From Strigops habroptila (lineage: Eukaryota > Chordata > Aves > Psittaciformes > Psittacidae), in assembly GCF_004027225.2 (NCBI RefSeq), contig NC_044278.2:53769411-53833410 (forward strand): a DNA stretch of 64,000 nucleotides. Reading direction: 5' to 3'. The position numbers were made by a program, and so were the translations under genes. Below are positions 34,055 to 46,600 of the stretch, piece after piece. Within the stretch, counting starts at the first letter, position 1. Every line of letters begins with the position of its first letter. The notes beneath the pieces are model-generated. The model had not been told where the DNA came from and did no database searches. It saw only the letters and a list, made by a program, of their open reading frames with translations.

Positions 34055-37000
34055 CCTTCTTTTCATTATGATGTAATATACCATAGAATATTGTACAGCA
34101 GCATTAACTACTGCTTATATTCATTATATCATATAGTACTCCCAGACTGTCAAATTTCATATTTTTTTACCAAAAATAAATGCTGATTTTTTTGTTCTGA
34201 AAGTTCCTTTCCCCAGTTTCAGAGGGGAAAACTTCTTTAAAAATGGTAATGAATAAAACTTGTAAAATTTTAAATATCTGTAGTCTTAAGGATCAAATGG
34301 TGGAAAAAAGCTGCATTTCTGTATTTGAACTGAAGGAAGATTGTTGTTAAAAAAGTAACAACGTAGGAATCAAACCAAATCTCGTTAGTTTTTAGGAGGT
34401 CTGATTCAATATGTTTTGCATGCTTTGAGGTTGTGAGACTGAAACTCCTTCCTGTTTACCTGTAGGCTCACAGTGAGAAGCAATTCTGGCAGCTGACAAA
34501 GACTGGCAGTTGATTCATTTTTTGTATGTGAAAGTGAGAGGATTCAAGGCAAGAAGAACCCAAGTCTTTGTCCTGCAGCCACGTTTAATGTAAAACTCCT
34601 TGATGCTTCTGCATCTGTTTAATAAATAGCCCTAGCTTGAGGAATCACCCAAATGTTTTGGCCTCCATTACAGAAAAGCAACTAAGTACCCGCTTACACT
34701 GAGGATCCTGTTATTTTTGTGGTAGACTGCGAAAGGATGAACATCAAGTGAAGATAACACTCCTTAGTGTCTCTCAGGAGCATGCCATGGGAGTCATTAT
34801 TGCTGGAAATAATCCCTAGGAAGTCAATGGAAGAACTCAACTTCAAGACAATAAGGATTTAATTTGTTGTTTTTATAAAATCTTGATTGCATAAAAAAAT
34901 TATACAAGCATATATATATAGCGAAAGGAACTCTTACTTAGCTGTTAAAACTCCCAGATAAAGAACCTTGCAAAGGTCTGTTTCTCTCCCTTACCTGTAT
35001 TCAAGAGTGCCTTGAATGACTATCGCTGGTGTAGACCTCACCGCTGTCTTGGATAACCCAAATGTGAGGTCCCGCCACATTCTCGGGAGTTCTGCAGCCT
35101 GAGGTACAAGATCTGCTGTCCTCAGGTACCTCAAGGGTGTCATCTGGGGGAGGGTGAAGCACCCCATGGTGTCTACCTGCCCAGAGGATCCTGAACCCTC
35201 TTCAACATAGGTGGGTGAAGCAGTGATCCCCACATGGTGTCTGTGAGCAGTGCTGGGGAAGGAGGTCCTACCCACCCTTAGTGCAGTAATCCAGAATTAC
35301 TGACCCAGAGAGTAGAGACCCTTCAGTCTGATCAGATTCAGGCTCCCTATTCCCACTTTCTGTGGTAATCCCCTAAGCCCAAGGCTGTGATTTGCACCCT
35401 TTCCAGTCCTTTGCATGAAGCTGGACCACTCTGCTGAGTGAAATCCAAGATCTGAGAAACCAGGTCTTGTATGTAGTAATAAGCTAAGAAGAAACCTGTT
35501 TCTGAAACCCACCATCCATCAAGATCTGGATAATGCTGAGCTCTGGTTCTTGTTACTAAAGTCACTTACGTAGTTCATACAAGGCCTCTCCCATGGAAGA
35601 GTCTGTGGAGCACCGGCTTGCTGACACATCAAGTCCTACTATGTCAGCTCAGCTTTGCTGAGAAGAATGGACTAGATCCCTATATCTTCTAGCTTCTGTG
35701 GACTTTTGACACACTTTATGCCCAAAATATTGATTTAGGTCCTCTCAAAGAGAAGACTAAACCCAAACCATCATAGCTGTGTGCTTGAGCTATGAAACTG
35801 TTGTATGAAAGTGCACGTTGGTGACACTTCTATTCTCTCTTCCTCTCCCAACATCGCAAATGCAGGCAGTAACACTTGCGTCCCCCAGAAGGTTTTTAAA
35901 ATAAAACACACACATGCCTAGGTGAAGAGACTTCAAGGCTGTGGAAAGGACACATATGCACTTATGTCCACATATGTCCATATATCCAGAAAATATATGG
36001 ATTTTGTTTTCTAAATCATAAAAAATGGAGAAGGGTACGAAACACAGGTCTGTCTTCATTGTTACAGTCTGCATTGTTGGAAGTGTTTGATTTCTCAGCC
36101 TGATGGTTTGATGGACAGAATCCATTTTGTGGTGTCGTTTCCCCCTGCACCTGCATGCAGAGAGCCTGGATGCCGCCTTGGGTTCAGTGTAGAGGTACCT
36201 GCTCCCCAAAGGCAGCCTGTGTTCCTGTCCAGATTCTTGTGTGGAACTGGCCTTTATTAGTTTCCAGGCTAACGGTTTTAAATAGTGCTCAGGCTCAGAA
36301 ATGCCTTTCAGTCAAATAGGTATGTTCAGCCAAGGGAAGCAGATTTTTTAAGGGCAGAAGGGTCTTTATGCACAGAGGACCTAACTCCTAATGTTTCAGC
36401 ATGCCTGACTTTCTCCTTGAGACCCCTTGCGCATAAAAGCATCATACACCATATGTACATCCAGTGCCTGGCCAGGCTGTAATGGATACTGCTCCTTTAA
36501 ATAGGTTTGTTGGCTTTTTTCTTGCTCTGTTGGGCACCACAACACTGAAGTCATCTTGAGAATATTGCTTTAAACCTCTTCTAAAAATGAGAGTTAGGAG
36601 CCCAAGCCATTACTTAGTCATTTCTACACTTCATCTCATAAGCTTCATGCAACAGTAAAATGTACTTGGTCACAGTTATGCTGAAGACACTGCAAATTCT
36701 CTCTTCCATGGAAGTGATCAGAATCATGTCCTCTGGCCACCTGCATTTTCTCAGCATGAAACAGATATGTTTAGGGCATGGCATCAGTTACTGAACTGCA
36801 GTGGAAGGGTAAGATAGATTTTTTTTTTACTGTACTTGAAGTGAGGAAGGAGTTAATCATTGCAAAATACGTGGTCATTTCCTGAGCCCTGTGGTTGGAT
36901 GAGTACAAACTTTCAACTCTTTCTAATTCTTCTCTGTCATTTAGAGGCTTTCAAGGTGCATTGTACATCCCAGACCAGGTAAGGAGCACAGCTTTTCACT

Positions 37001-40000
37001 TCTTGATTGTTTATTCAAAATTGTTTTTCGGTGGAGTCAGACTCAGCCAAGACTGATTTGTTCTCCTTCCTATTACTTACATCTTAAGGGAGAACAAAGT
37101 TCATTGCAATCCAAGAAGTACATGTGTGTCTTTGTGCCAGATGACTGTAAGCTGTAGAAATAAAGAACTGTATGGGTTAATAATTGAGCAATAATAATGA
37201 AGAAGTATGTTACACAATTAGAATTATTACAGCAAATACTGCCATAAAAGAGAAAGAAAACTCTTACTGCCACATCTAAGGAGTTTACTCTGCACAAACC
37301 ACTATCAAAACAAGGGGTTCTCAGATGTACAGTTTGCTTTAGTAAGGATAGTAGTAAAAATCATAGTGTGTCTTCAATGCTATTCGCAATACTGAAATCA
37401 TATTTTGAAACACTATAAAAATAGTATTCTTAAAAGGAGGAAGAATGAGCTTCTATATATTTGGGGAGTGGAAAAAAAAAAAAGAAAAAAAACCCCATCT
37501 GATAATTTTGGACCAGTTTTGTTTGTAAATCTGAACCTGATATCTATCTTCAGCTATTGCAGAGTCACGTATTGTAGTCATCCTGAGACTGTTCCTGAGG
37601 TTTGCAGCAACCAAACATACACTCAGAAGTGACTGTGGAACCATATCATAGAACGATATAATTTCATTGGGGTCTTTCAGTGCATAAAAACTGAACTCAG
37701 ACAGACAGGCACCAGAAGGAAGTCTCATAACACAGTGCACTCTTACATACTGCATTTTTTGTCTCAATAGACAGGGAGAGAGATTATTTATGTGAAGGTT
37801 TCTTTAATAGTTCTGAAACAAGCATAAAATAGCCATCTGTAGGGCAGCTACTGTAATAATGTGCAGTCATCAGGTTGCCCTACAGAAAGTGAATTGTACA
37901 TGCTGTGAGGATCCCTGTGTGAAGTCATATATTGGAGATTCAGGGTTTTGGCATTTGCTTTTTTTTAAGTCTTTGCTTGTAATCAGTTTTGATGTTTGGA
38001 CATTGGCTCCTTGACTGTGCTCACTGGTATAAACACTCTCTGGATTTTATACATAGTGGTCGGAAGAATCTAGCTAAGGTTTTCAAAAGCATTTATTTGA
38101 TTTAGACACGTCAGTCTTATCAACATTTGGACTTCATTCCTAAGTCATCTCCACCTTACCTGTGAGATTGCTACTACAGTAGCACTTGAACCTCTGTAAT
38201 GAATTTGACCCTTAAAAGACTCTATGAACCACAGAAGTTTTGTCATTGTCATCTACAGATGAGAGACTGGGATGAATCCCAGTTGACACGAGACTTGTGC
38301 TCTGGTTTTTGCAGCTCCTGAGGGCAGGCAATCTGATCAAGAGTCCCAGGTCTTCCGTTCCAAAGAGCTGTACCTCAGTTTAGACACAGCCAGAGAGCCC
38401 GTCATCATCCTCCTAGGGAAGAAGCTATGGCATGGGTAGAAGCATTTGCATCAGCCTTAGTCTTCTCAGTTTGAGCATCAGTACTGAACAATCTGCTGTT
38501 CCTTACAGCTCTGTATGGCCATAGCTGCTAAATACTTGTAGCCTATGCCCACAGCTCGCTGAATAAAAGTTGGCTGAGGTGTGTCTACCCATCCTGCAGC
38601 TACATTTCCCAATTACTGCATAGGCACAACCCAAGGAAAAGTACTCAATAGCTTTGTGTGGGTAGAGCAAACTGAACCCAGGCCTCCCCTGTCACCAACT
38701 AGCAGCTTACCCACTGCTTCTGTATCTCTTGAGGTGCATTTATTGAAACTGTGTTTTCACCTTCTGACTTTCAGGGTGGGTTTGGGTTCAACTTTTTGGC
38801 TCAACTCTGCCTCTACAGACAATTTTGCTTTCTCTGACAACTGTAAGTGCAGAAAGGGCCAACTCAGGTGATTTCAAATGTTTGCTCACAGTGCTCTCTT
38901 TCAGCATGAGTATCGTTGTCTGGTGTGGGAATAGGATGTACTCCTCAGCTCTCCATTGGAGGGAGGCATACGCTATATGTAGCGGTATAACAAGGTAGAA
39001 AAGAAACAAACCCTAGAAAAGCCAGTCCTTGTTCAGTAAATGTGGTCTCTCCTAGCAACTGCTGTGTTCTGGTCAAGTGGCTAGAGAGGAGAATCTCAGC
39101 AGCCTGCAACCCAGCCTCAAGAAGCTATTGGACTGAGTTTGACTCCCTCTGTCCTGCTCAAAAGTGGAGAGGCACCAAGATTGTTTCTCAGTGTCTTTAA
39201 AAGATGTGGTGGTGCTTTGCTCACATATTGCCACCTAACTATTTGCATACTTTCCAGATAAAAAGTTGTTTTGAAGCAGGAGTCCAAGGGGGTTCACTTC
39301 TGACAACGAATGTTTGCAAAGCCTCCAAATGGACAGAAGGATGTTTTTAATATCAGGCATACTTACTGACAGTGTTCTCACGTTTTTTACAGTGTGCAGA
39401 AGGAGCTTGAAAATGGAGCTCTCCTCTGAAAAATGACTATAGAAATGGGAGTGTTTGGCCCTTGACTACTGTCTTAAAAGTTCCTGGATGAAATTCACTC
39501 ATTTTATAAGTAAATGTCTTTGGAACTGTTGTTTGGGATTGTTTACTCTTACTGCCAGCTCTAGAATGGGAAGGTCAAGTTGGTGTTCCTCCTGGGCTTA
39601 CTATTTATATGCGGGAAACCTGAGAGGGACTCTTAGCCTGAGAATTAGTCTTGTTATTTTAAAATAGGTTTAAAATGGATAATATAATCCAATTTTTGTC
39701 TAAATTCACATCCTAATCAATGAGAAATATCCCACATGATTCATTTTCTACATCCTTGAATCTGGTAATGTCAGTTTGATCTGGTCTCTTTTCATACATT
39801 TTTAATTGGAAGCCTTCTGTCGTTACTGAAATTTTCTATTGGTAGTCTTATATTTCAGTGTTGTTGAGTATTTAAATAAAGCTAAATACTCAGGCAGAGG
39901 AAGAGAGAAAGAGATCTGTATGTGCTTCTTGCAACAGCTCAGGTTTTTAAATGCTGTATTTTAGCTCTCATTGATATCATAACAGGGAGAGTCTGCCTGT

Positions 40001-41349
40001 TTGCGCACAGACTGATGAGGGCCCAAGAGTCATTCAAGCTGGGGCAAGGCATCTATAAGCTTGTCCATCAAGAGCTGCACATTTTTGTCACATTTTCACG
40101 CTACTGCATGAAGAATTCAGGTTCAGCAGCTGGTGAATTGAAAATAATTTTGCCCTCACATTCTCGTTCTCTCAACTGCTCAGTAAGTCTTGAAATAACA
40201 ACAGAAATTACACACCAGTATGGTCATGATGAAGCAGCTAGGGCTACTTACTATCAGATACACTGCACCTGATTCAGATCTGCTAAAGTAAGAAGGGAAA
40301 ATATCAAGTCACCAAAAAGTATGCACCCTTTTCCATTCTCTTCATCTTCAGATGTGGATATCATGCATTTTTAGTGATGCTGCACAGATATATTTTACAG
40401 CTGGTGAACTGTGTTTTAAAGCCATGAAAGGCAGTGTTATCAGTTGTTGTCACTGTTCAGCATTATCTTTAGATATGCTCCTTTTATTTTGGTAACAACT
40501 GACTCTTAGAAGGTTTTTTCTTTGGTCCTATCTGCAGCTCTACTCATAGAGGAAATCTGATCTGCTGCAGCACGGAAACATCAGCGGTGACCACATCGAG
40601 ACAAATTCCTTAGGGAGCTGCCTGTAAGTCTGATCAACATTTAAGATGAAAAGTTTTGCATTTTCTTTGGCAGGATGTTACACGCAGAGTTTAGCTGTGT
40701 GAGGGAATTGCTGAGGCAAAAAGGGAATATTCAGGAACACAAGCCTCTGCTTTGAGTAGGTGAGTAAGCACACAGAAAGGAATAATCTTGTAAAGATTTT
40801 TCCTTTCTCCCCCTCCCCCTCAACTTCTCAAAAATATGATCAATCTTTGAGACTCTCTAAATCATGCTCAATTGAAATCCTGTTCTCTCAGGACCCTGGG
40901 TACACTGAGTAGACCCCACTTATCTGCTACAATGGCTCAGCAGGCTGGGAGAATAAGCCTTCATTACTTTTGTTACTTCCTCTTGTGACAGTTGAGCAGT
41001 GCAGGGATCAAAGGGAAATCCTCCTGGAACGCAGGGGCATGGTGAGAAGTAGGATAGGAAATTGTGGATAAGCAGGAACAGAAATGGTGAGGGAAAGAAA
41101 AAAAAAGAGAGAAGAGGAAAACTGGTAGTATGAAACTGATGTAGACAAGGACTGAGAGCAGTGTCAGAACAGTGGTTAGCAGGAGAAAGGCAGACTTTGG
41201 TTTTTACATGCTACAGATGATGTAAGTGGGTTTGTAGAGGACAGCAAGGCATGATCCTTTTTGCTTTTTTCCTCAAATACTCTTGTGAAAAACCTGAAAT
41301 ACCAGGTCTCTGTAACCTAAGCATAAATCAAGTCAAAGTAGGTTTGTCT

Positions 41350-41363
41350 GCACCCTCTAGTGG
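41350..41363 (-). promoter_or_regulatory. CTCF-like motif
   Basis: On the minus strand CCACTAGAGGGTGC matches CCASYAGRKGGCRS at 13 of 14 positions. The flanking sequence shows no other feature. Confidence 0.42.
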
Positions 41364-42143
41364 TCTAGACAGAAAATACGGTCTTGTCCAACAGTAATTT
41401 TGCACTACATTCTTTTCCTGAGACCAGTCATACTTTGGTTTTTAGCTTATTTGACACAACTGTAATAACAGTTCTCAGCCTCTTAAACTGATGGCTACAT
41501 CCAAGCTCCTTTTTGGGACTGGTCTTTGGCCTATGATAACTCTTAAACTACACAAGATGGTTGTGTGGGGCCCAGAGTTGTTTGAGGGAGCATTAGTTGG
41601 TGTAAAACAAAACTGTGCCAGAAATGTAACAGCCCGAGGAATTGAATTTCATTCCCTGAGCCCGGCTTCTGACAGCGTTTAATTTACTAATATTGGCATA
41701 CTCTTCATGTAGTAACATCTCCCCTGTGCATGTGGTATAGTCTTCAGTCTCCTAAGCGTAAATAGTACAGAAGAATACTTCAGCACAAAAAAATCACTCA
41801 ACAGCCCATTCAGAGGGAGGCTGTTTCCTGTCTCCTTGATCAGCTCTCATTTACTTGCTGCTGGAGGACACATGGTGACTGAGAGGTAGAACTACAGGAA
41901 AAGGCAAAGTAGCCTTGTTACCTTAGTGACTGAGTGATGTCGTGGGAAATGAGATTCTGCCACTGATTCTGCCTGGAAGTCTTGTGTGATGCTGAGAAAA
42001 GGGCACCTCCATAAGAAAAGGATGCATGAGAAATGCCTGAAATGGAGCTGGCGTGGAACTTCAGAGTTTCAGCTTCAAATGGGGACAATTCTCATGCAGC
42101 CTCTGACTACTGGGGAATTATGCTTAATTGCTTGTCATAACAT

Positions 42144-42179
42144 AAGATAGCAGTACTTAAGATAGCAGTACTTAAGATA
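42144..42179 (+). repeat. 15-bp tandem repeat, 2.4 copies
   Basis: The unit AAGATAGCAGTACTT is repeated perfectly (42144-42158, 42159-42173) and followed by a partial third copy. Confidence 0.92.
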
Positions 42180-43437
42180 CTTAAGGACAAGTATAAGCAG
42201 ATATCCATTGCAATTATAGAGCAATTGGATTTTGTCACTTGAGACTGAGAGCTGTCCTAGTGCCAGTAAGGAGCATGCTTAAAGCACATCAGTAAGACTA
42301 TGTTTCTTCTTTAGAAATACAAGTACTTTCTTCCCAAACATAGTCAAGGAGCAGGAAATAGTGTAACTCCTCTAGAGTACTCTGCTGGGAGGAAGAGCAT
42401 GTACATTCAACACTCTTTTTGGAAAGAATTTAAAGCTTTATCCACCTCCTTCCTTGCTAGCCAGATAGTATGCTAGTTACCACAATCTGGGCTGATTTGC
42501 ACCTGGCCAGTTGAAGGGCAAGCAATGGTCATTGGACAGAAGGGAAGCAGATGCCTGAAATACTGTTCAGCTAGAAGGCAAAAGACCTCATCTTTAGTCT
42601 TGTCTTCAAGGACACTATTTCACATTAAGTGGTCACTGGATAACCCCAAAGTCCAATCTAAAGAGTAGATACCAAGGCCATGTCCACTACCTTACAGCTG
42701 ATGACTGCCCTGTCATGAGGCTGGAGATTGTCTTGCCCTCCTGCATGGTGTTTTCATCTTTCCCCAAGTTGTCCTATCAACAAAATTTTATCGTGAATCT
42801 TTGATGTGAAATATGGGCAGTACCCAGCACTTTTGTGGTTAAAACAATCTCCTGCTCAGATAATAAGTTCCATGGTCAGACTAGGGAGGCAACTTGAGGC
42901 ATCTATTTCCTGACCTTAACCGCTAGTCTATCATTTGGATAGGGAAGGGAAATGTTTATCTTCCATCAACCATCTTAAAAGATTGTAGCAAATTATATTC
43001 AGTCCCCAGAAAGAAAAGGCAACAGGGAATTTTCATAAAAAAAAACCTTCAACAAGAAGAGGCTCCAGGCTCAGGCCTCTCAGTAGTTTTCCTGCAAGAA
43101 AGAGGATGTTCTGTGAGACTCACTAAGATTTTTTTTCCCCAAGTCTTCATGTTTCCAAGGCTCATCCATAGTCTCCTCCAGATGACCTATGGAGGTGGCA
43201 TGTGAAGAGTGCTGGCTGCACACCGTTCCTCATCATTGACTATTTCAGATCCCATTATGAGTCACCTAAGTCTTCATTGGTGCCTTAATCCTTCCACCCA
43301 TGTGACGCTCATTTTACAAAGCCTGAAATCCTGTTTCAGATCTGGCTTCAAGGGGTTAAGCTTTCAGAAACAGGCAACAACTCTGAGTTCCTCATTTTCA
43401 AATGCTTATTAAAAGACACCTGGGTATGACTTGCAGA

Positions 43438-43481
43438 AGTATTGACTACTTCTAGTATTGACTACTTCTAGTATTGACTAC
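43438..43481 (+). repeat. 16-bp tandem repeat, 2.75 copies
   Basis: The unit AGTATTGACTACTTCT is repeated perfectly at 43438-43453 and 43454-43469, with 12 bases of a third copy. The absence of mismatches points to a recent slippage event. Confidence 0.95.
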
Positions 43482-43560
43482 AGATCCAGATATAGTCAAT
43501 AGAAATGTGGCTTTGAAACAGTAACATTTTATGTAATGCCAAATGCTGTTAGAAATCAGG

Positions 43561-43630
43561 TCCTAGGCAACTCACGATCTCCATTCCTCACTTTCCTGTT
43601 TGTAATATGGAGTTAAATAATCTTCATATT
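43561..43630 (+). mobile_element. Probable MIR SINE fragment
   Basis: TCCTAGGCAACTCACGATCTC, then TCACTTTCCTGTTTGTAATAT, then GGAGTTAAATAATC, follows the MIR core in order: the GGGCAAGTCACTTAACCTC, TCAGTTTCCTCATCTGTAAAA and TGGGGATAATAAT segments. The similarity is that of an ancient amniote copy. The call rests on memory of the consensus. Confidence 0.45.
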
Positions 43631-46600
43631 AGAGGAAGACTGCAAAGAAGAAATTTGTGGGTCTTTTTGAAGCACTTTGATGCCACAACACTGGATGCCA
43701 CAAAAATGCCTACAAATAAATTATTTATTTGGTATTGAGGACAAGAGTTCGAACAGTGCGCTGTACATAGGGCATAGTGCACTTCAGTCATTGAACAATG
43801 AACAGAAAAAGGTCTAGATATTTCTGATGGGGTATTTTGCCTTTGGAAAATTGCTCTGAGGATATTGGTTCCAACATAGACCAAATGGAAATGGGCAGGC
43901 TTAAACTTGTTGATTTTCCAGCTAGCTGACTTGTAAGCTTCTTGGCAGTTTGTTGACATTCAGCTTTTCACTAGTAGGATCATTAAACTGCAAAGCAACC
44001 AGGGGAACCTGCTGATGAAATTCTGGTTCACAGGCTCTTCTGCTGTTCATCTCTCCACGCTGCTAGAGCAGTAACCTTCCTGAGGTGTATGAGCATTGTA
44101 TTTTGACAAGGAGGGAAAAGAGAAGACATTTTCATAAGGGACACCTTCCCCTCCCCTAAATCCCAGGGCTCTGCAAAGCTGATGATCTGTTACACGGTGC
44201 TTAAGTAACAATCAAACTAATCAGAGCTGTTGTGGTCATTAGAAGTACATAGTCAAAAAGTTTGCAGCTTATCCATGACTGCAGATAACAGAAGCTGGCT
44301 GCTAGTACAAGAATATGAGGTCGAGTTAAGCAGAAGCAAGATCAAGCGCTGAAGTTCAACTAAACTGCCTTGTACATTGCATTCATCTCTTTATCAGCCC
44401 AATTAATGACCTAAATCTGTACATGCTTGTCAAAGAAAATATCTGGAACCCACTCTTTCACTCGAAGATGTGCCTTCTAAGTCACACATTTCTCCCATGG
44501 GGCATAAAAATGTCATTACACCTCTAAGAGGATGAAAAATGAGGTTTCCTGTTAGGTGTCTGGCTTTCACGATCTCAGCAGTTCTCTGCTGTGCAGTTAT
44601 GTAAATCTGGTCTTGGTGGATAAAATAGTCTCACAAAATCATTGCTGAGATGTTTCATGTTCAGTGTATGTTAAAAGTTTGAGATTTAAAATAATATATA
44701 CTTGTGAAAGCTTTTCTTCAGTTTTTTAAATAACGAGTTTTCCATGAACAACACTTCTCAGAGAAACTGACAGGACAAGGCGCAGTTTTACATGTTACAG
44801 TAGTCCGATAATTTTGCTTGACTCACATGTCTATTCTTGCTCATGTTTGTGGTCTGTCTTACATGAGTACATGATTAACCCCACATGAGAGAGGCAGAGA
44901 TCATAACTGATCTGGATATCAATAACAGAGATGGTTGGTCTATCCTTGACTTGAAAATGTTTACACTGAGTGGGGTGGATTCTCAGCACCTCCCAGTTTT
45001 TGCTGCTGCAGTACTGCAAAAACTAACTTTGAAGTTTCTCACAGTAGTGCCTGGGGATCACATTTTATACGGGGAACACCAGCATGTGGAAAGGTTATTC
45101 CTATGCCAGTCAGCAGGAGGAGAGCAGAGAGAGACGAATTGTACTGCAGGAATATTGGCTCCTTTGGTTGTGCCTACTCTTCTGGCTGCTCTGACTTGTT
45201 TCTGGGACTAGTGTAGTCATGAGTGTAGAAGGAAAAATAGGTGATCAGAAGCATCTTTGCCTACTTCTAAAGAGCATGAGGGCACCTGGGATTTGACTTC
45301 CTCATGTTTGAAATAAAAAAACATAGTGTTGCAGCTTGCCATTACCAACAATTTGATGATTTCGACCAACATGCTATAGCTGTAAATGCTCCTCTACCCC
45401 CCCTTGCTTCAGCAAAGAAAAAAGTTCTCACCTTCCATATATCATCAGCTTAAACTTTTCTAGTAAATCTGAAAAAAAGAAATGAATAAGTAGGGGGTTG
45501 TTCACAAAGGACTGACTAAAACATTCACTAGAAATAAAGTCATGCTTCTGTATCAAAGATATTTTTGTGTCCAGCTGTGGTCCAAGAGAGACAAATGCTA
45601 AATGTTCTCTCTTCCTGATGCCTTCAAGGGAAATGCATTCACTGGGTCTTGGCCTATTCATAAATTGGGTCTGTCATGTGTTGAGTCAACCAGGATTTGG
45701 TGTAGGATTTGCAGACCCGTTTTTATAATCACATGAAATATTCTGCCATTTATTCTGAGCTACAATGTTATTGCTTTGATCTCAGGCTGAAAAAGGGACG
45801 TGTGAGAGGCATTTTGAGCAGTTAGCATGAGACTCAAGGTGACACTCTCCCAAAAGGGGAGATAACAGCAACAACCTCTCTGTGGGCAGTAGAAAACACT
45901 AGCTTATTTTCTTCTTCTAGGAAGAAAATGTGACTTACGATGGATTACTATATAGTGAAGATTGTCATTATTGTCATTGCACGTCTACAACCTTCTCTTG
46001 AGTTATAATGGCCATGGCACACAGAAAACTATGTGCAGTTGCAGAAATCAGGGAAAATGGTGAAAAAACATTAGGTGGAATTTTAAATGTCTGAATCCCA
46101 AGCCTTCATCCAATTGGCAAAATATTTTGATGCAATGCACAGAAACTTAGTTAATCTTGTGACTTAACACCTTTTATCAAATTTGGCTAGAATTAACCAA
46201 AATATCCACCTTTGTTTAGGGAAAGAGGGCAAATAGAGAAATATAGACCAAAGATGCTTTTCAAACAAAGCTAAACAGCAGCTGGGCTCAGTAGCTGTTT
46301 GGGTTTTGTTTATATTCTTGCTTCTAAATTAACGATAAAGTGAGCAAGTGAAAGTGTTTGATGCCTGCTCTGGCTGACAATCACCCAGGACTCCCACATC
46401 CCTTTCTGGATTCTCCCATATCACATTCTTTCCCTGCAGATGAGGCCGCATGCCCACCCACAAACTTCATTTGTCAGGTAAGAAGGTGTACTGAAAACCC
46501 AGAGTCTTTCACTTTTAAGCCCAGGCAGCCTATCCTGTTTCTGTGAATGGTATTTATTGACTGGTTCATAGAAAGCATTGCCTGGTCCGGCCTCTCAGTG

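Larger units (their letters stand above)
30551..43560. other. Non-coding stretch, no gene recognised
   Basis: These 13 kb hold small repeats only: an A/T/G-rich (GAT/AAT) patch at about 34010-34054, an A-rich run near 37470-37490, and tandem repeats at 42144-42179 and 43438-43481. A CTCF-like motif is at 41350-41363. Text around 32020-32060, 38670-38725 and 41960-42000 is faintly like MIR or tRNA-derived SINE sequence but too decayed to call. All ORFs are under 140 codons and unrecognised. Confidence 0.55.

Noticed and set aside
37640..37670. ATCATAGAACGATATAAT, resembling a CR1 terminal repeat
   Set aside because: Only about 12 bases resemble the CR1 end, and the adjoining sequence does not continue into a CR1 3' UTR.
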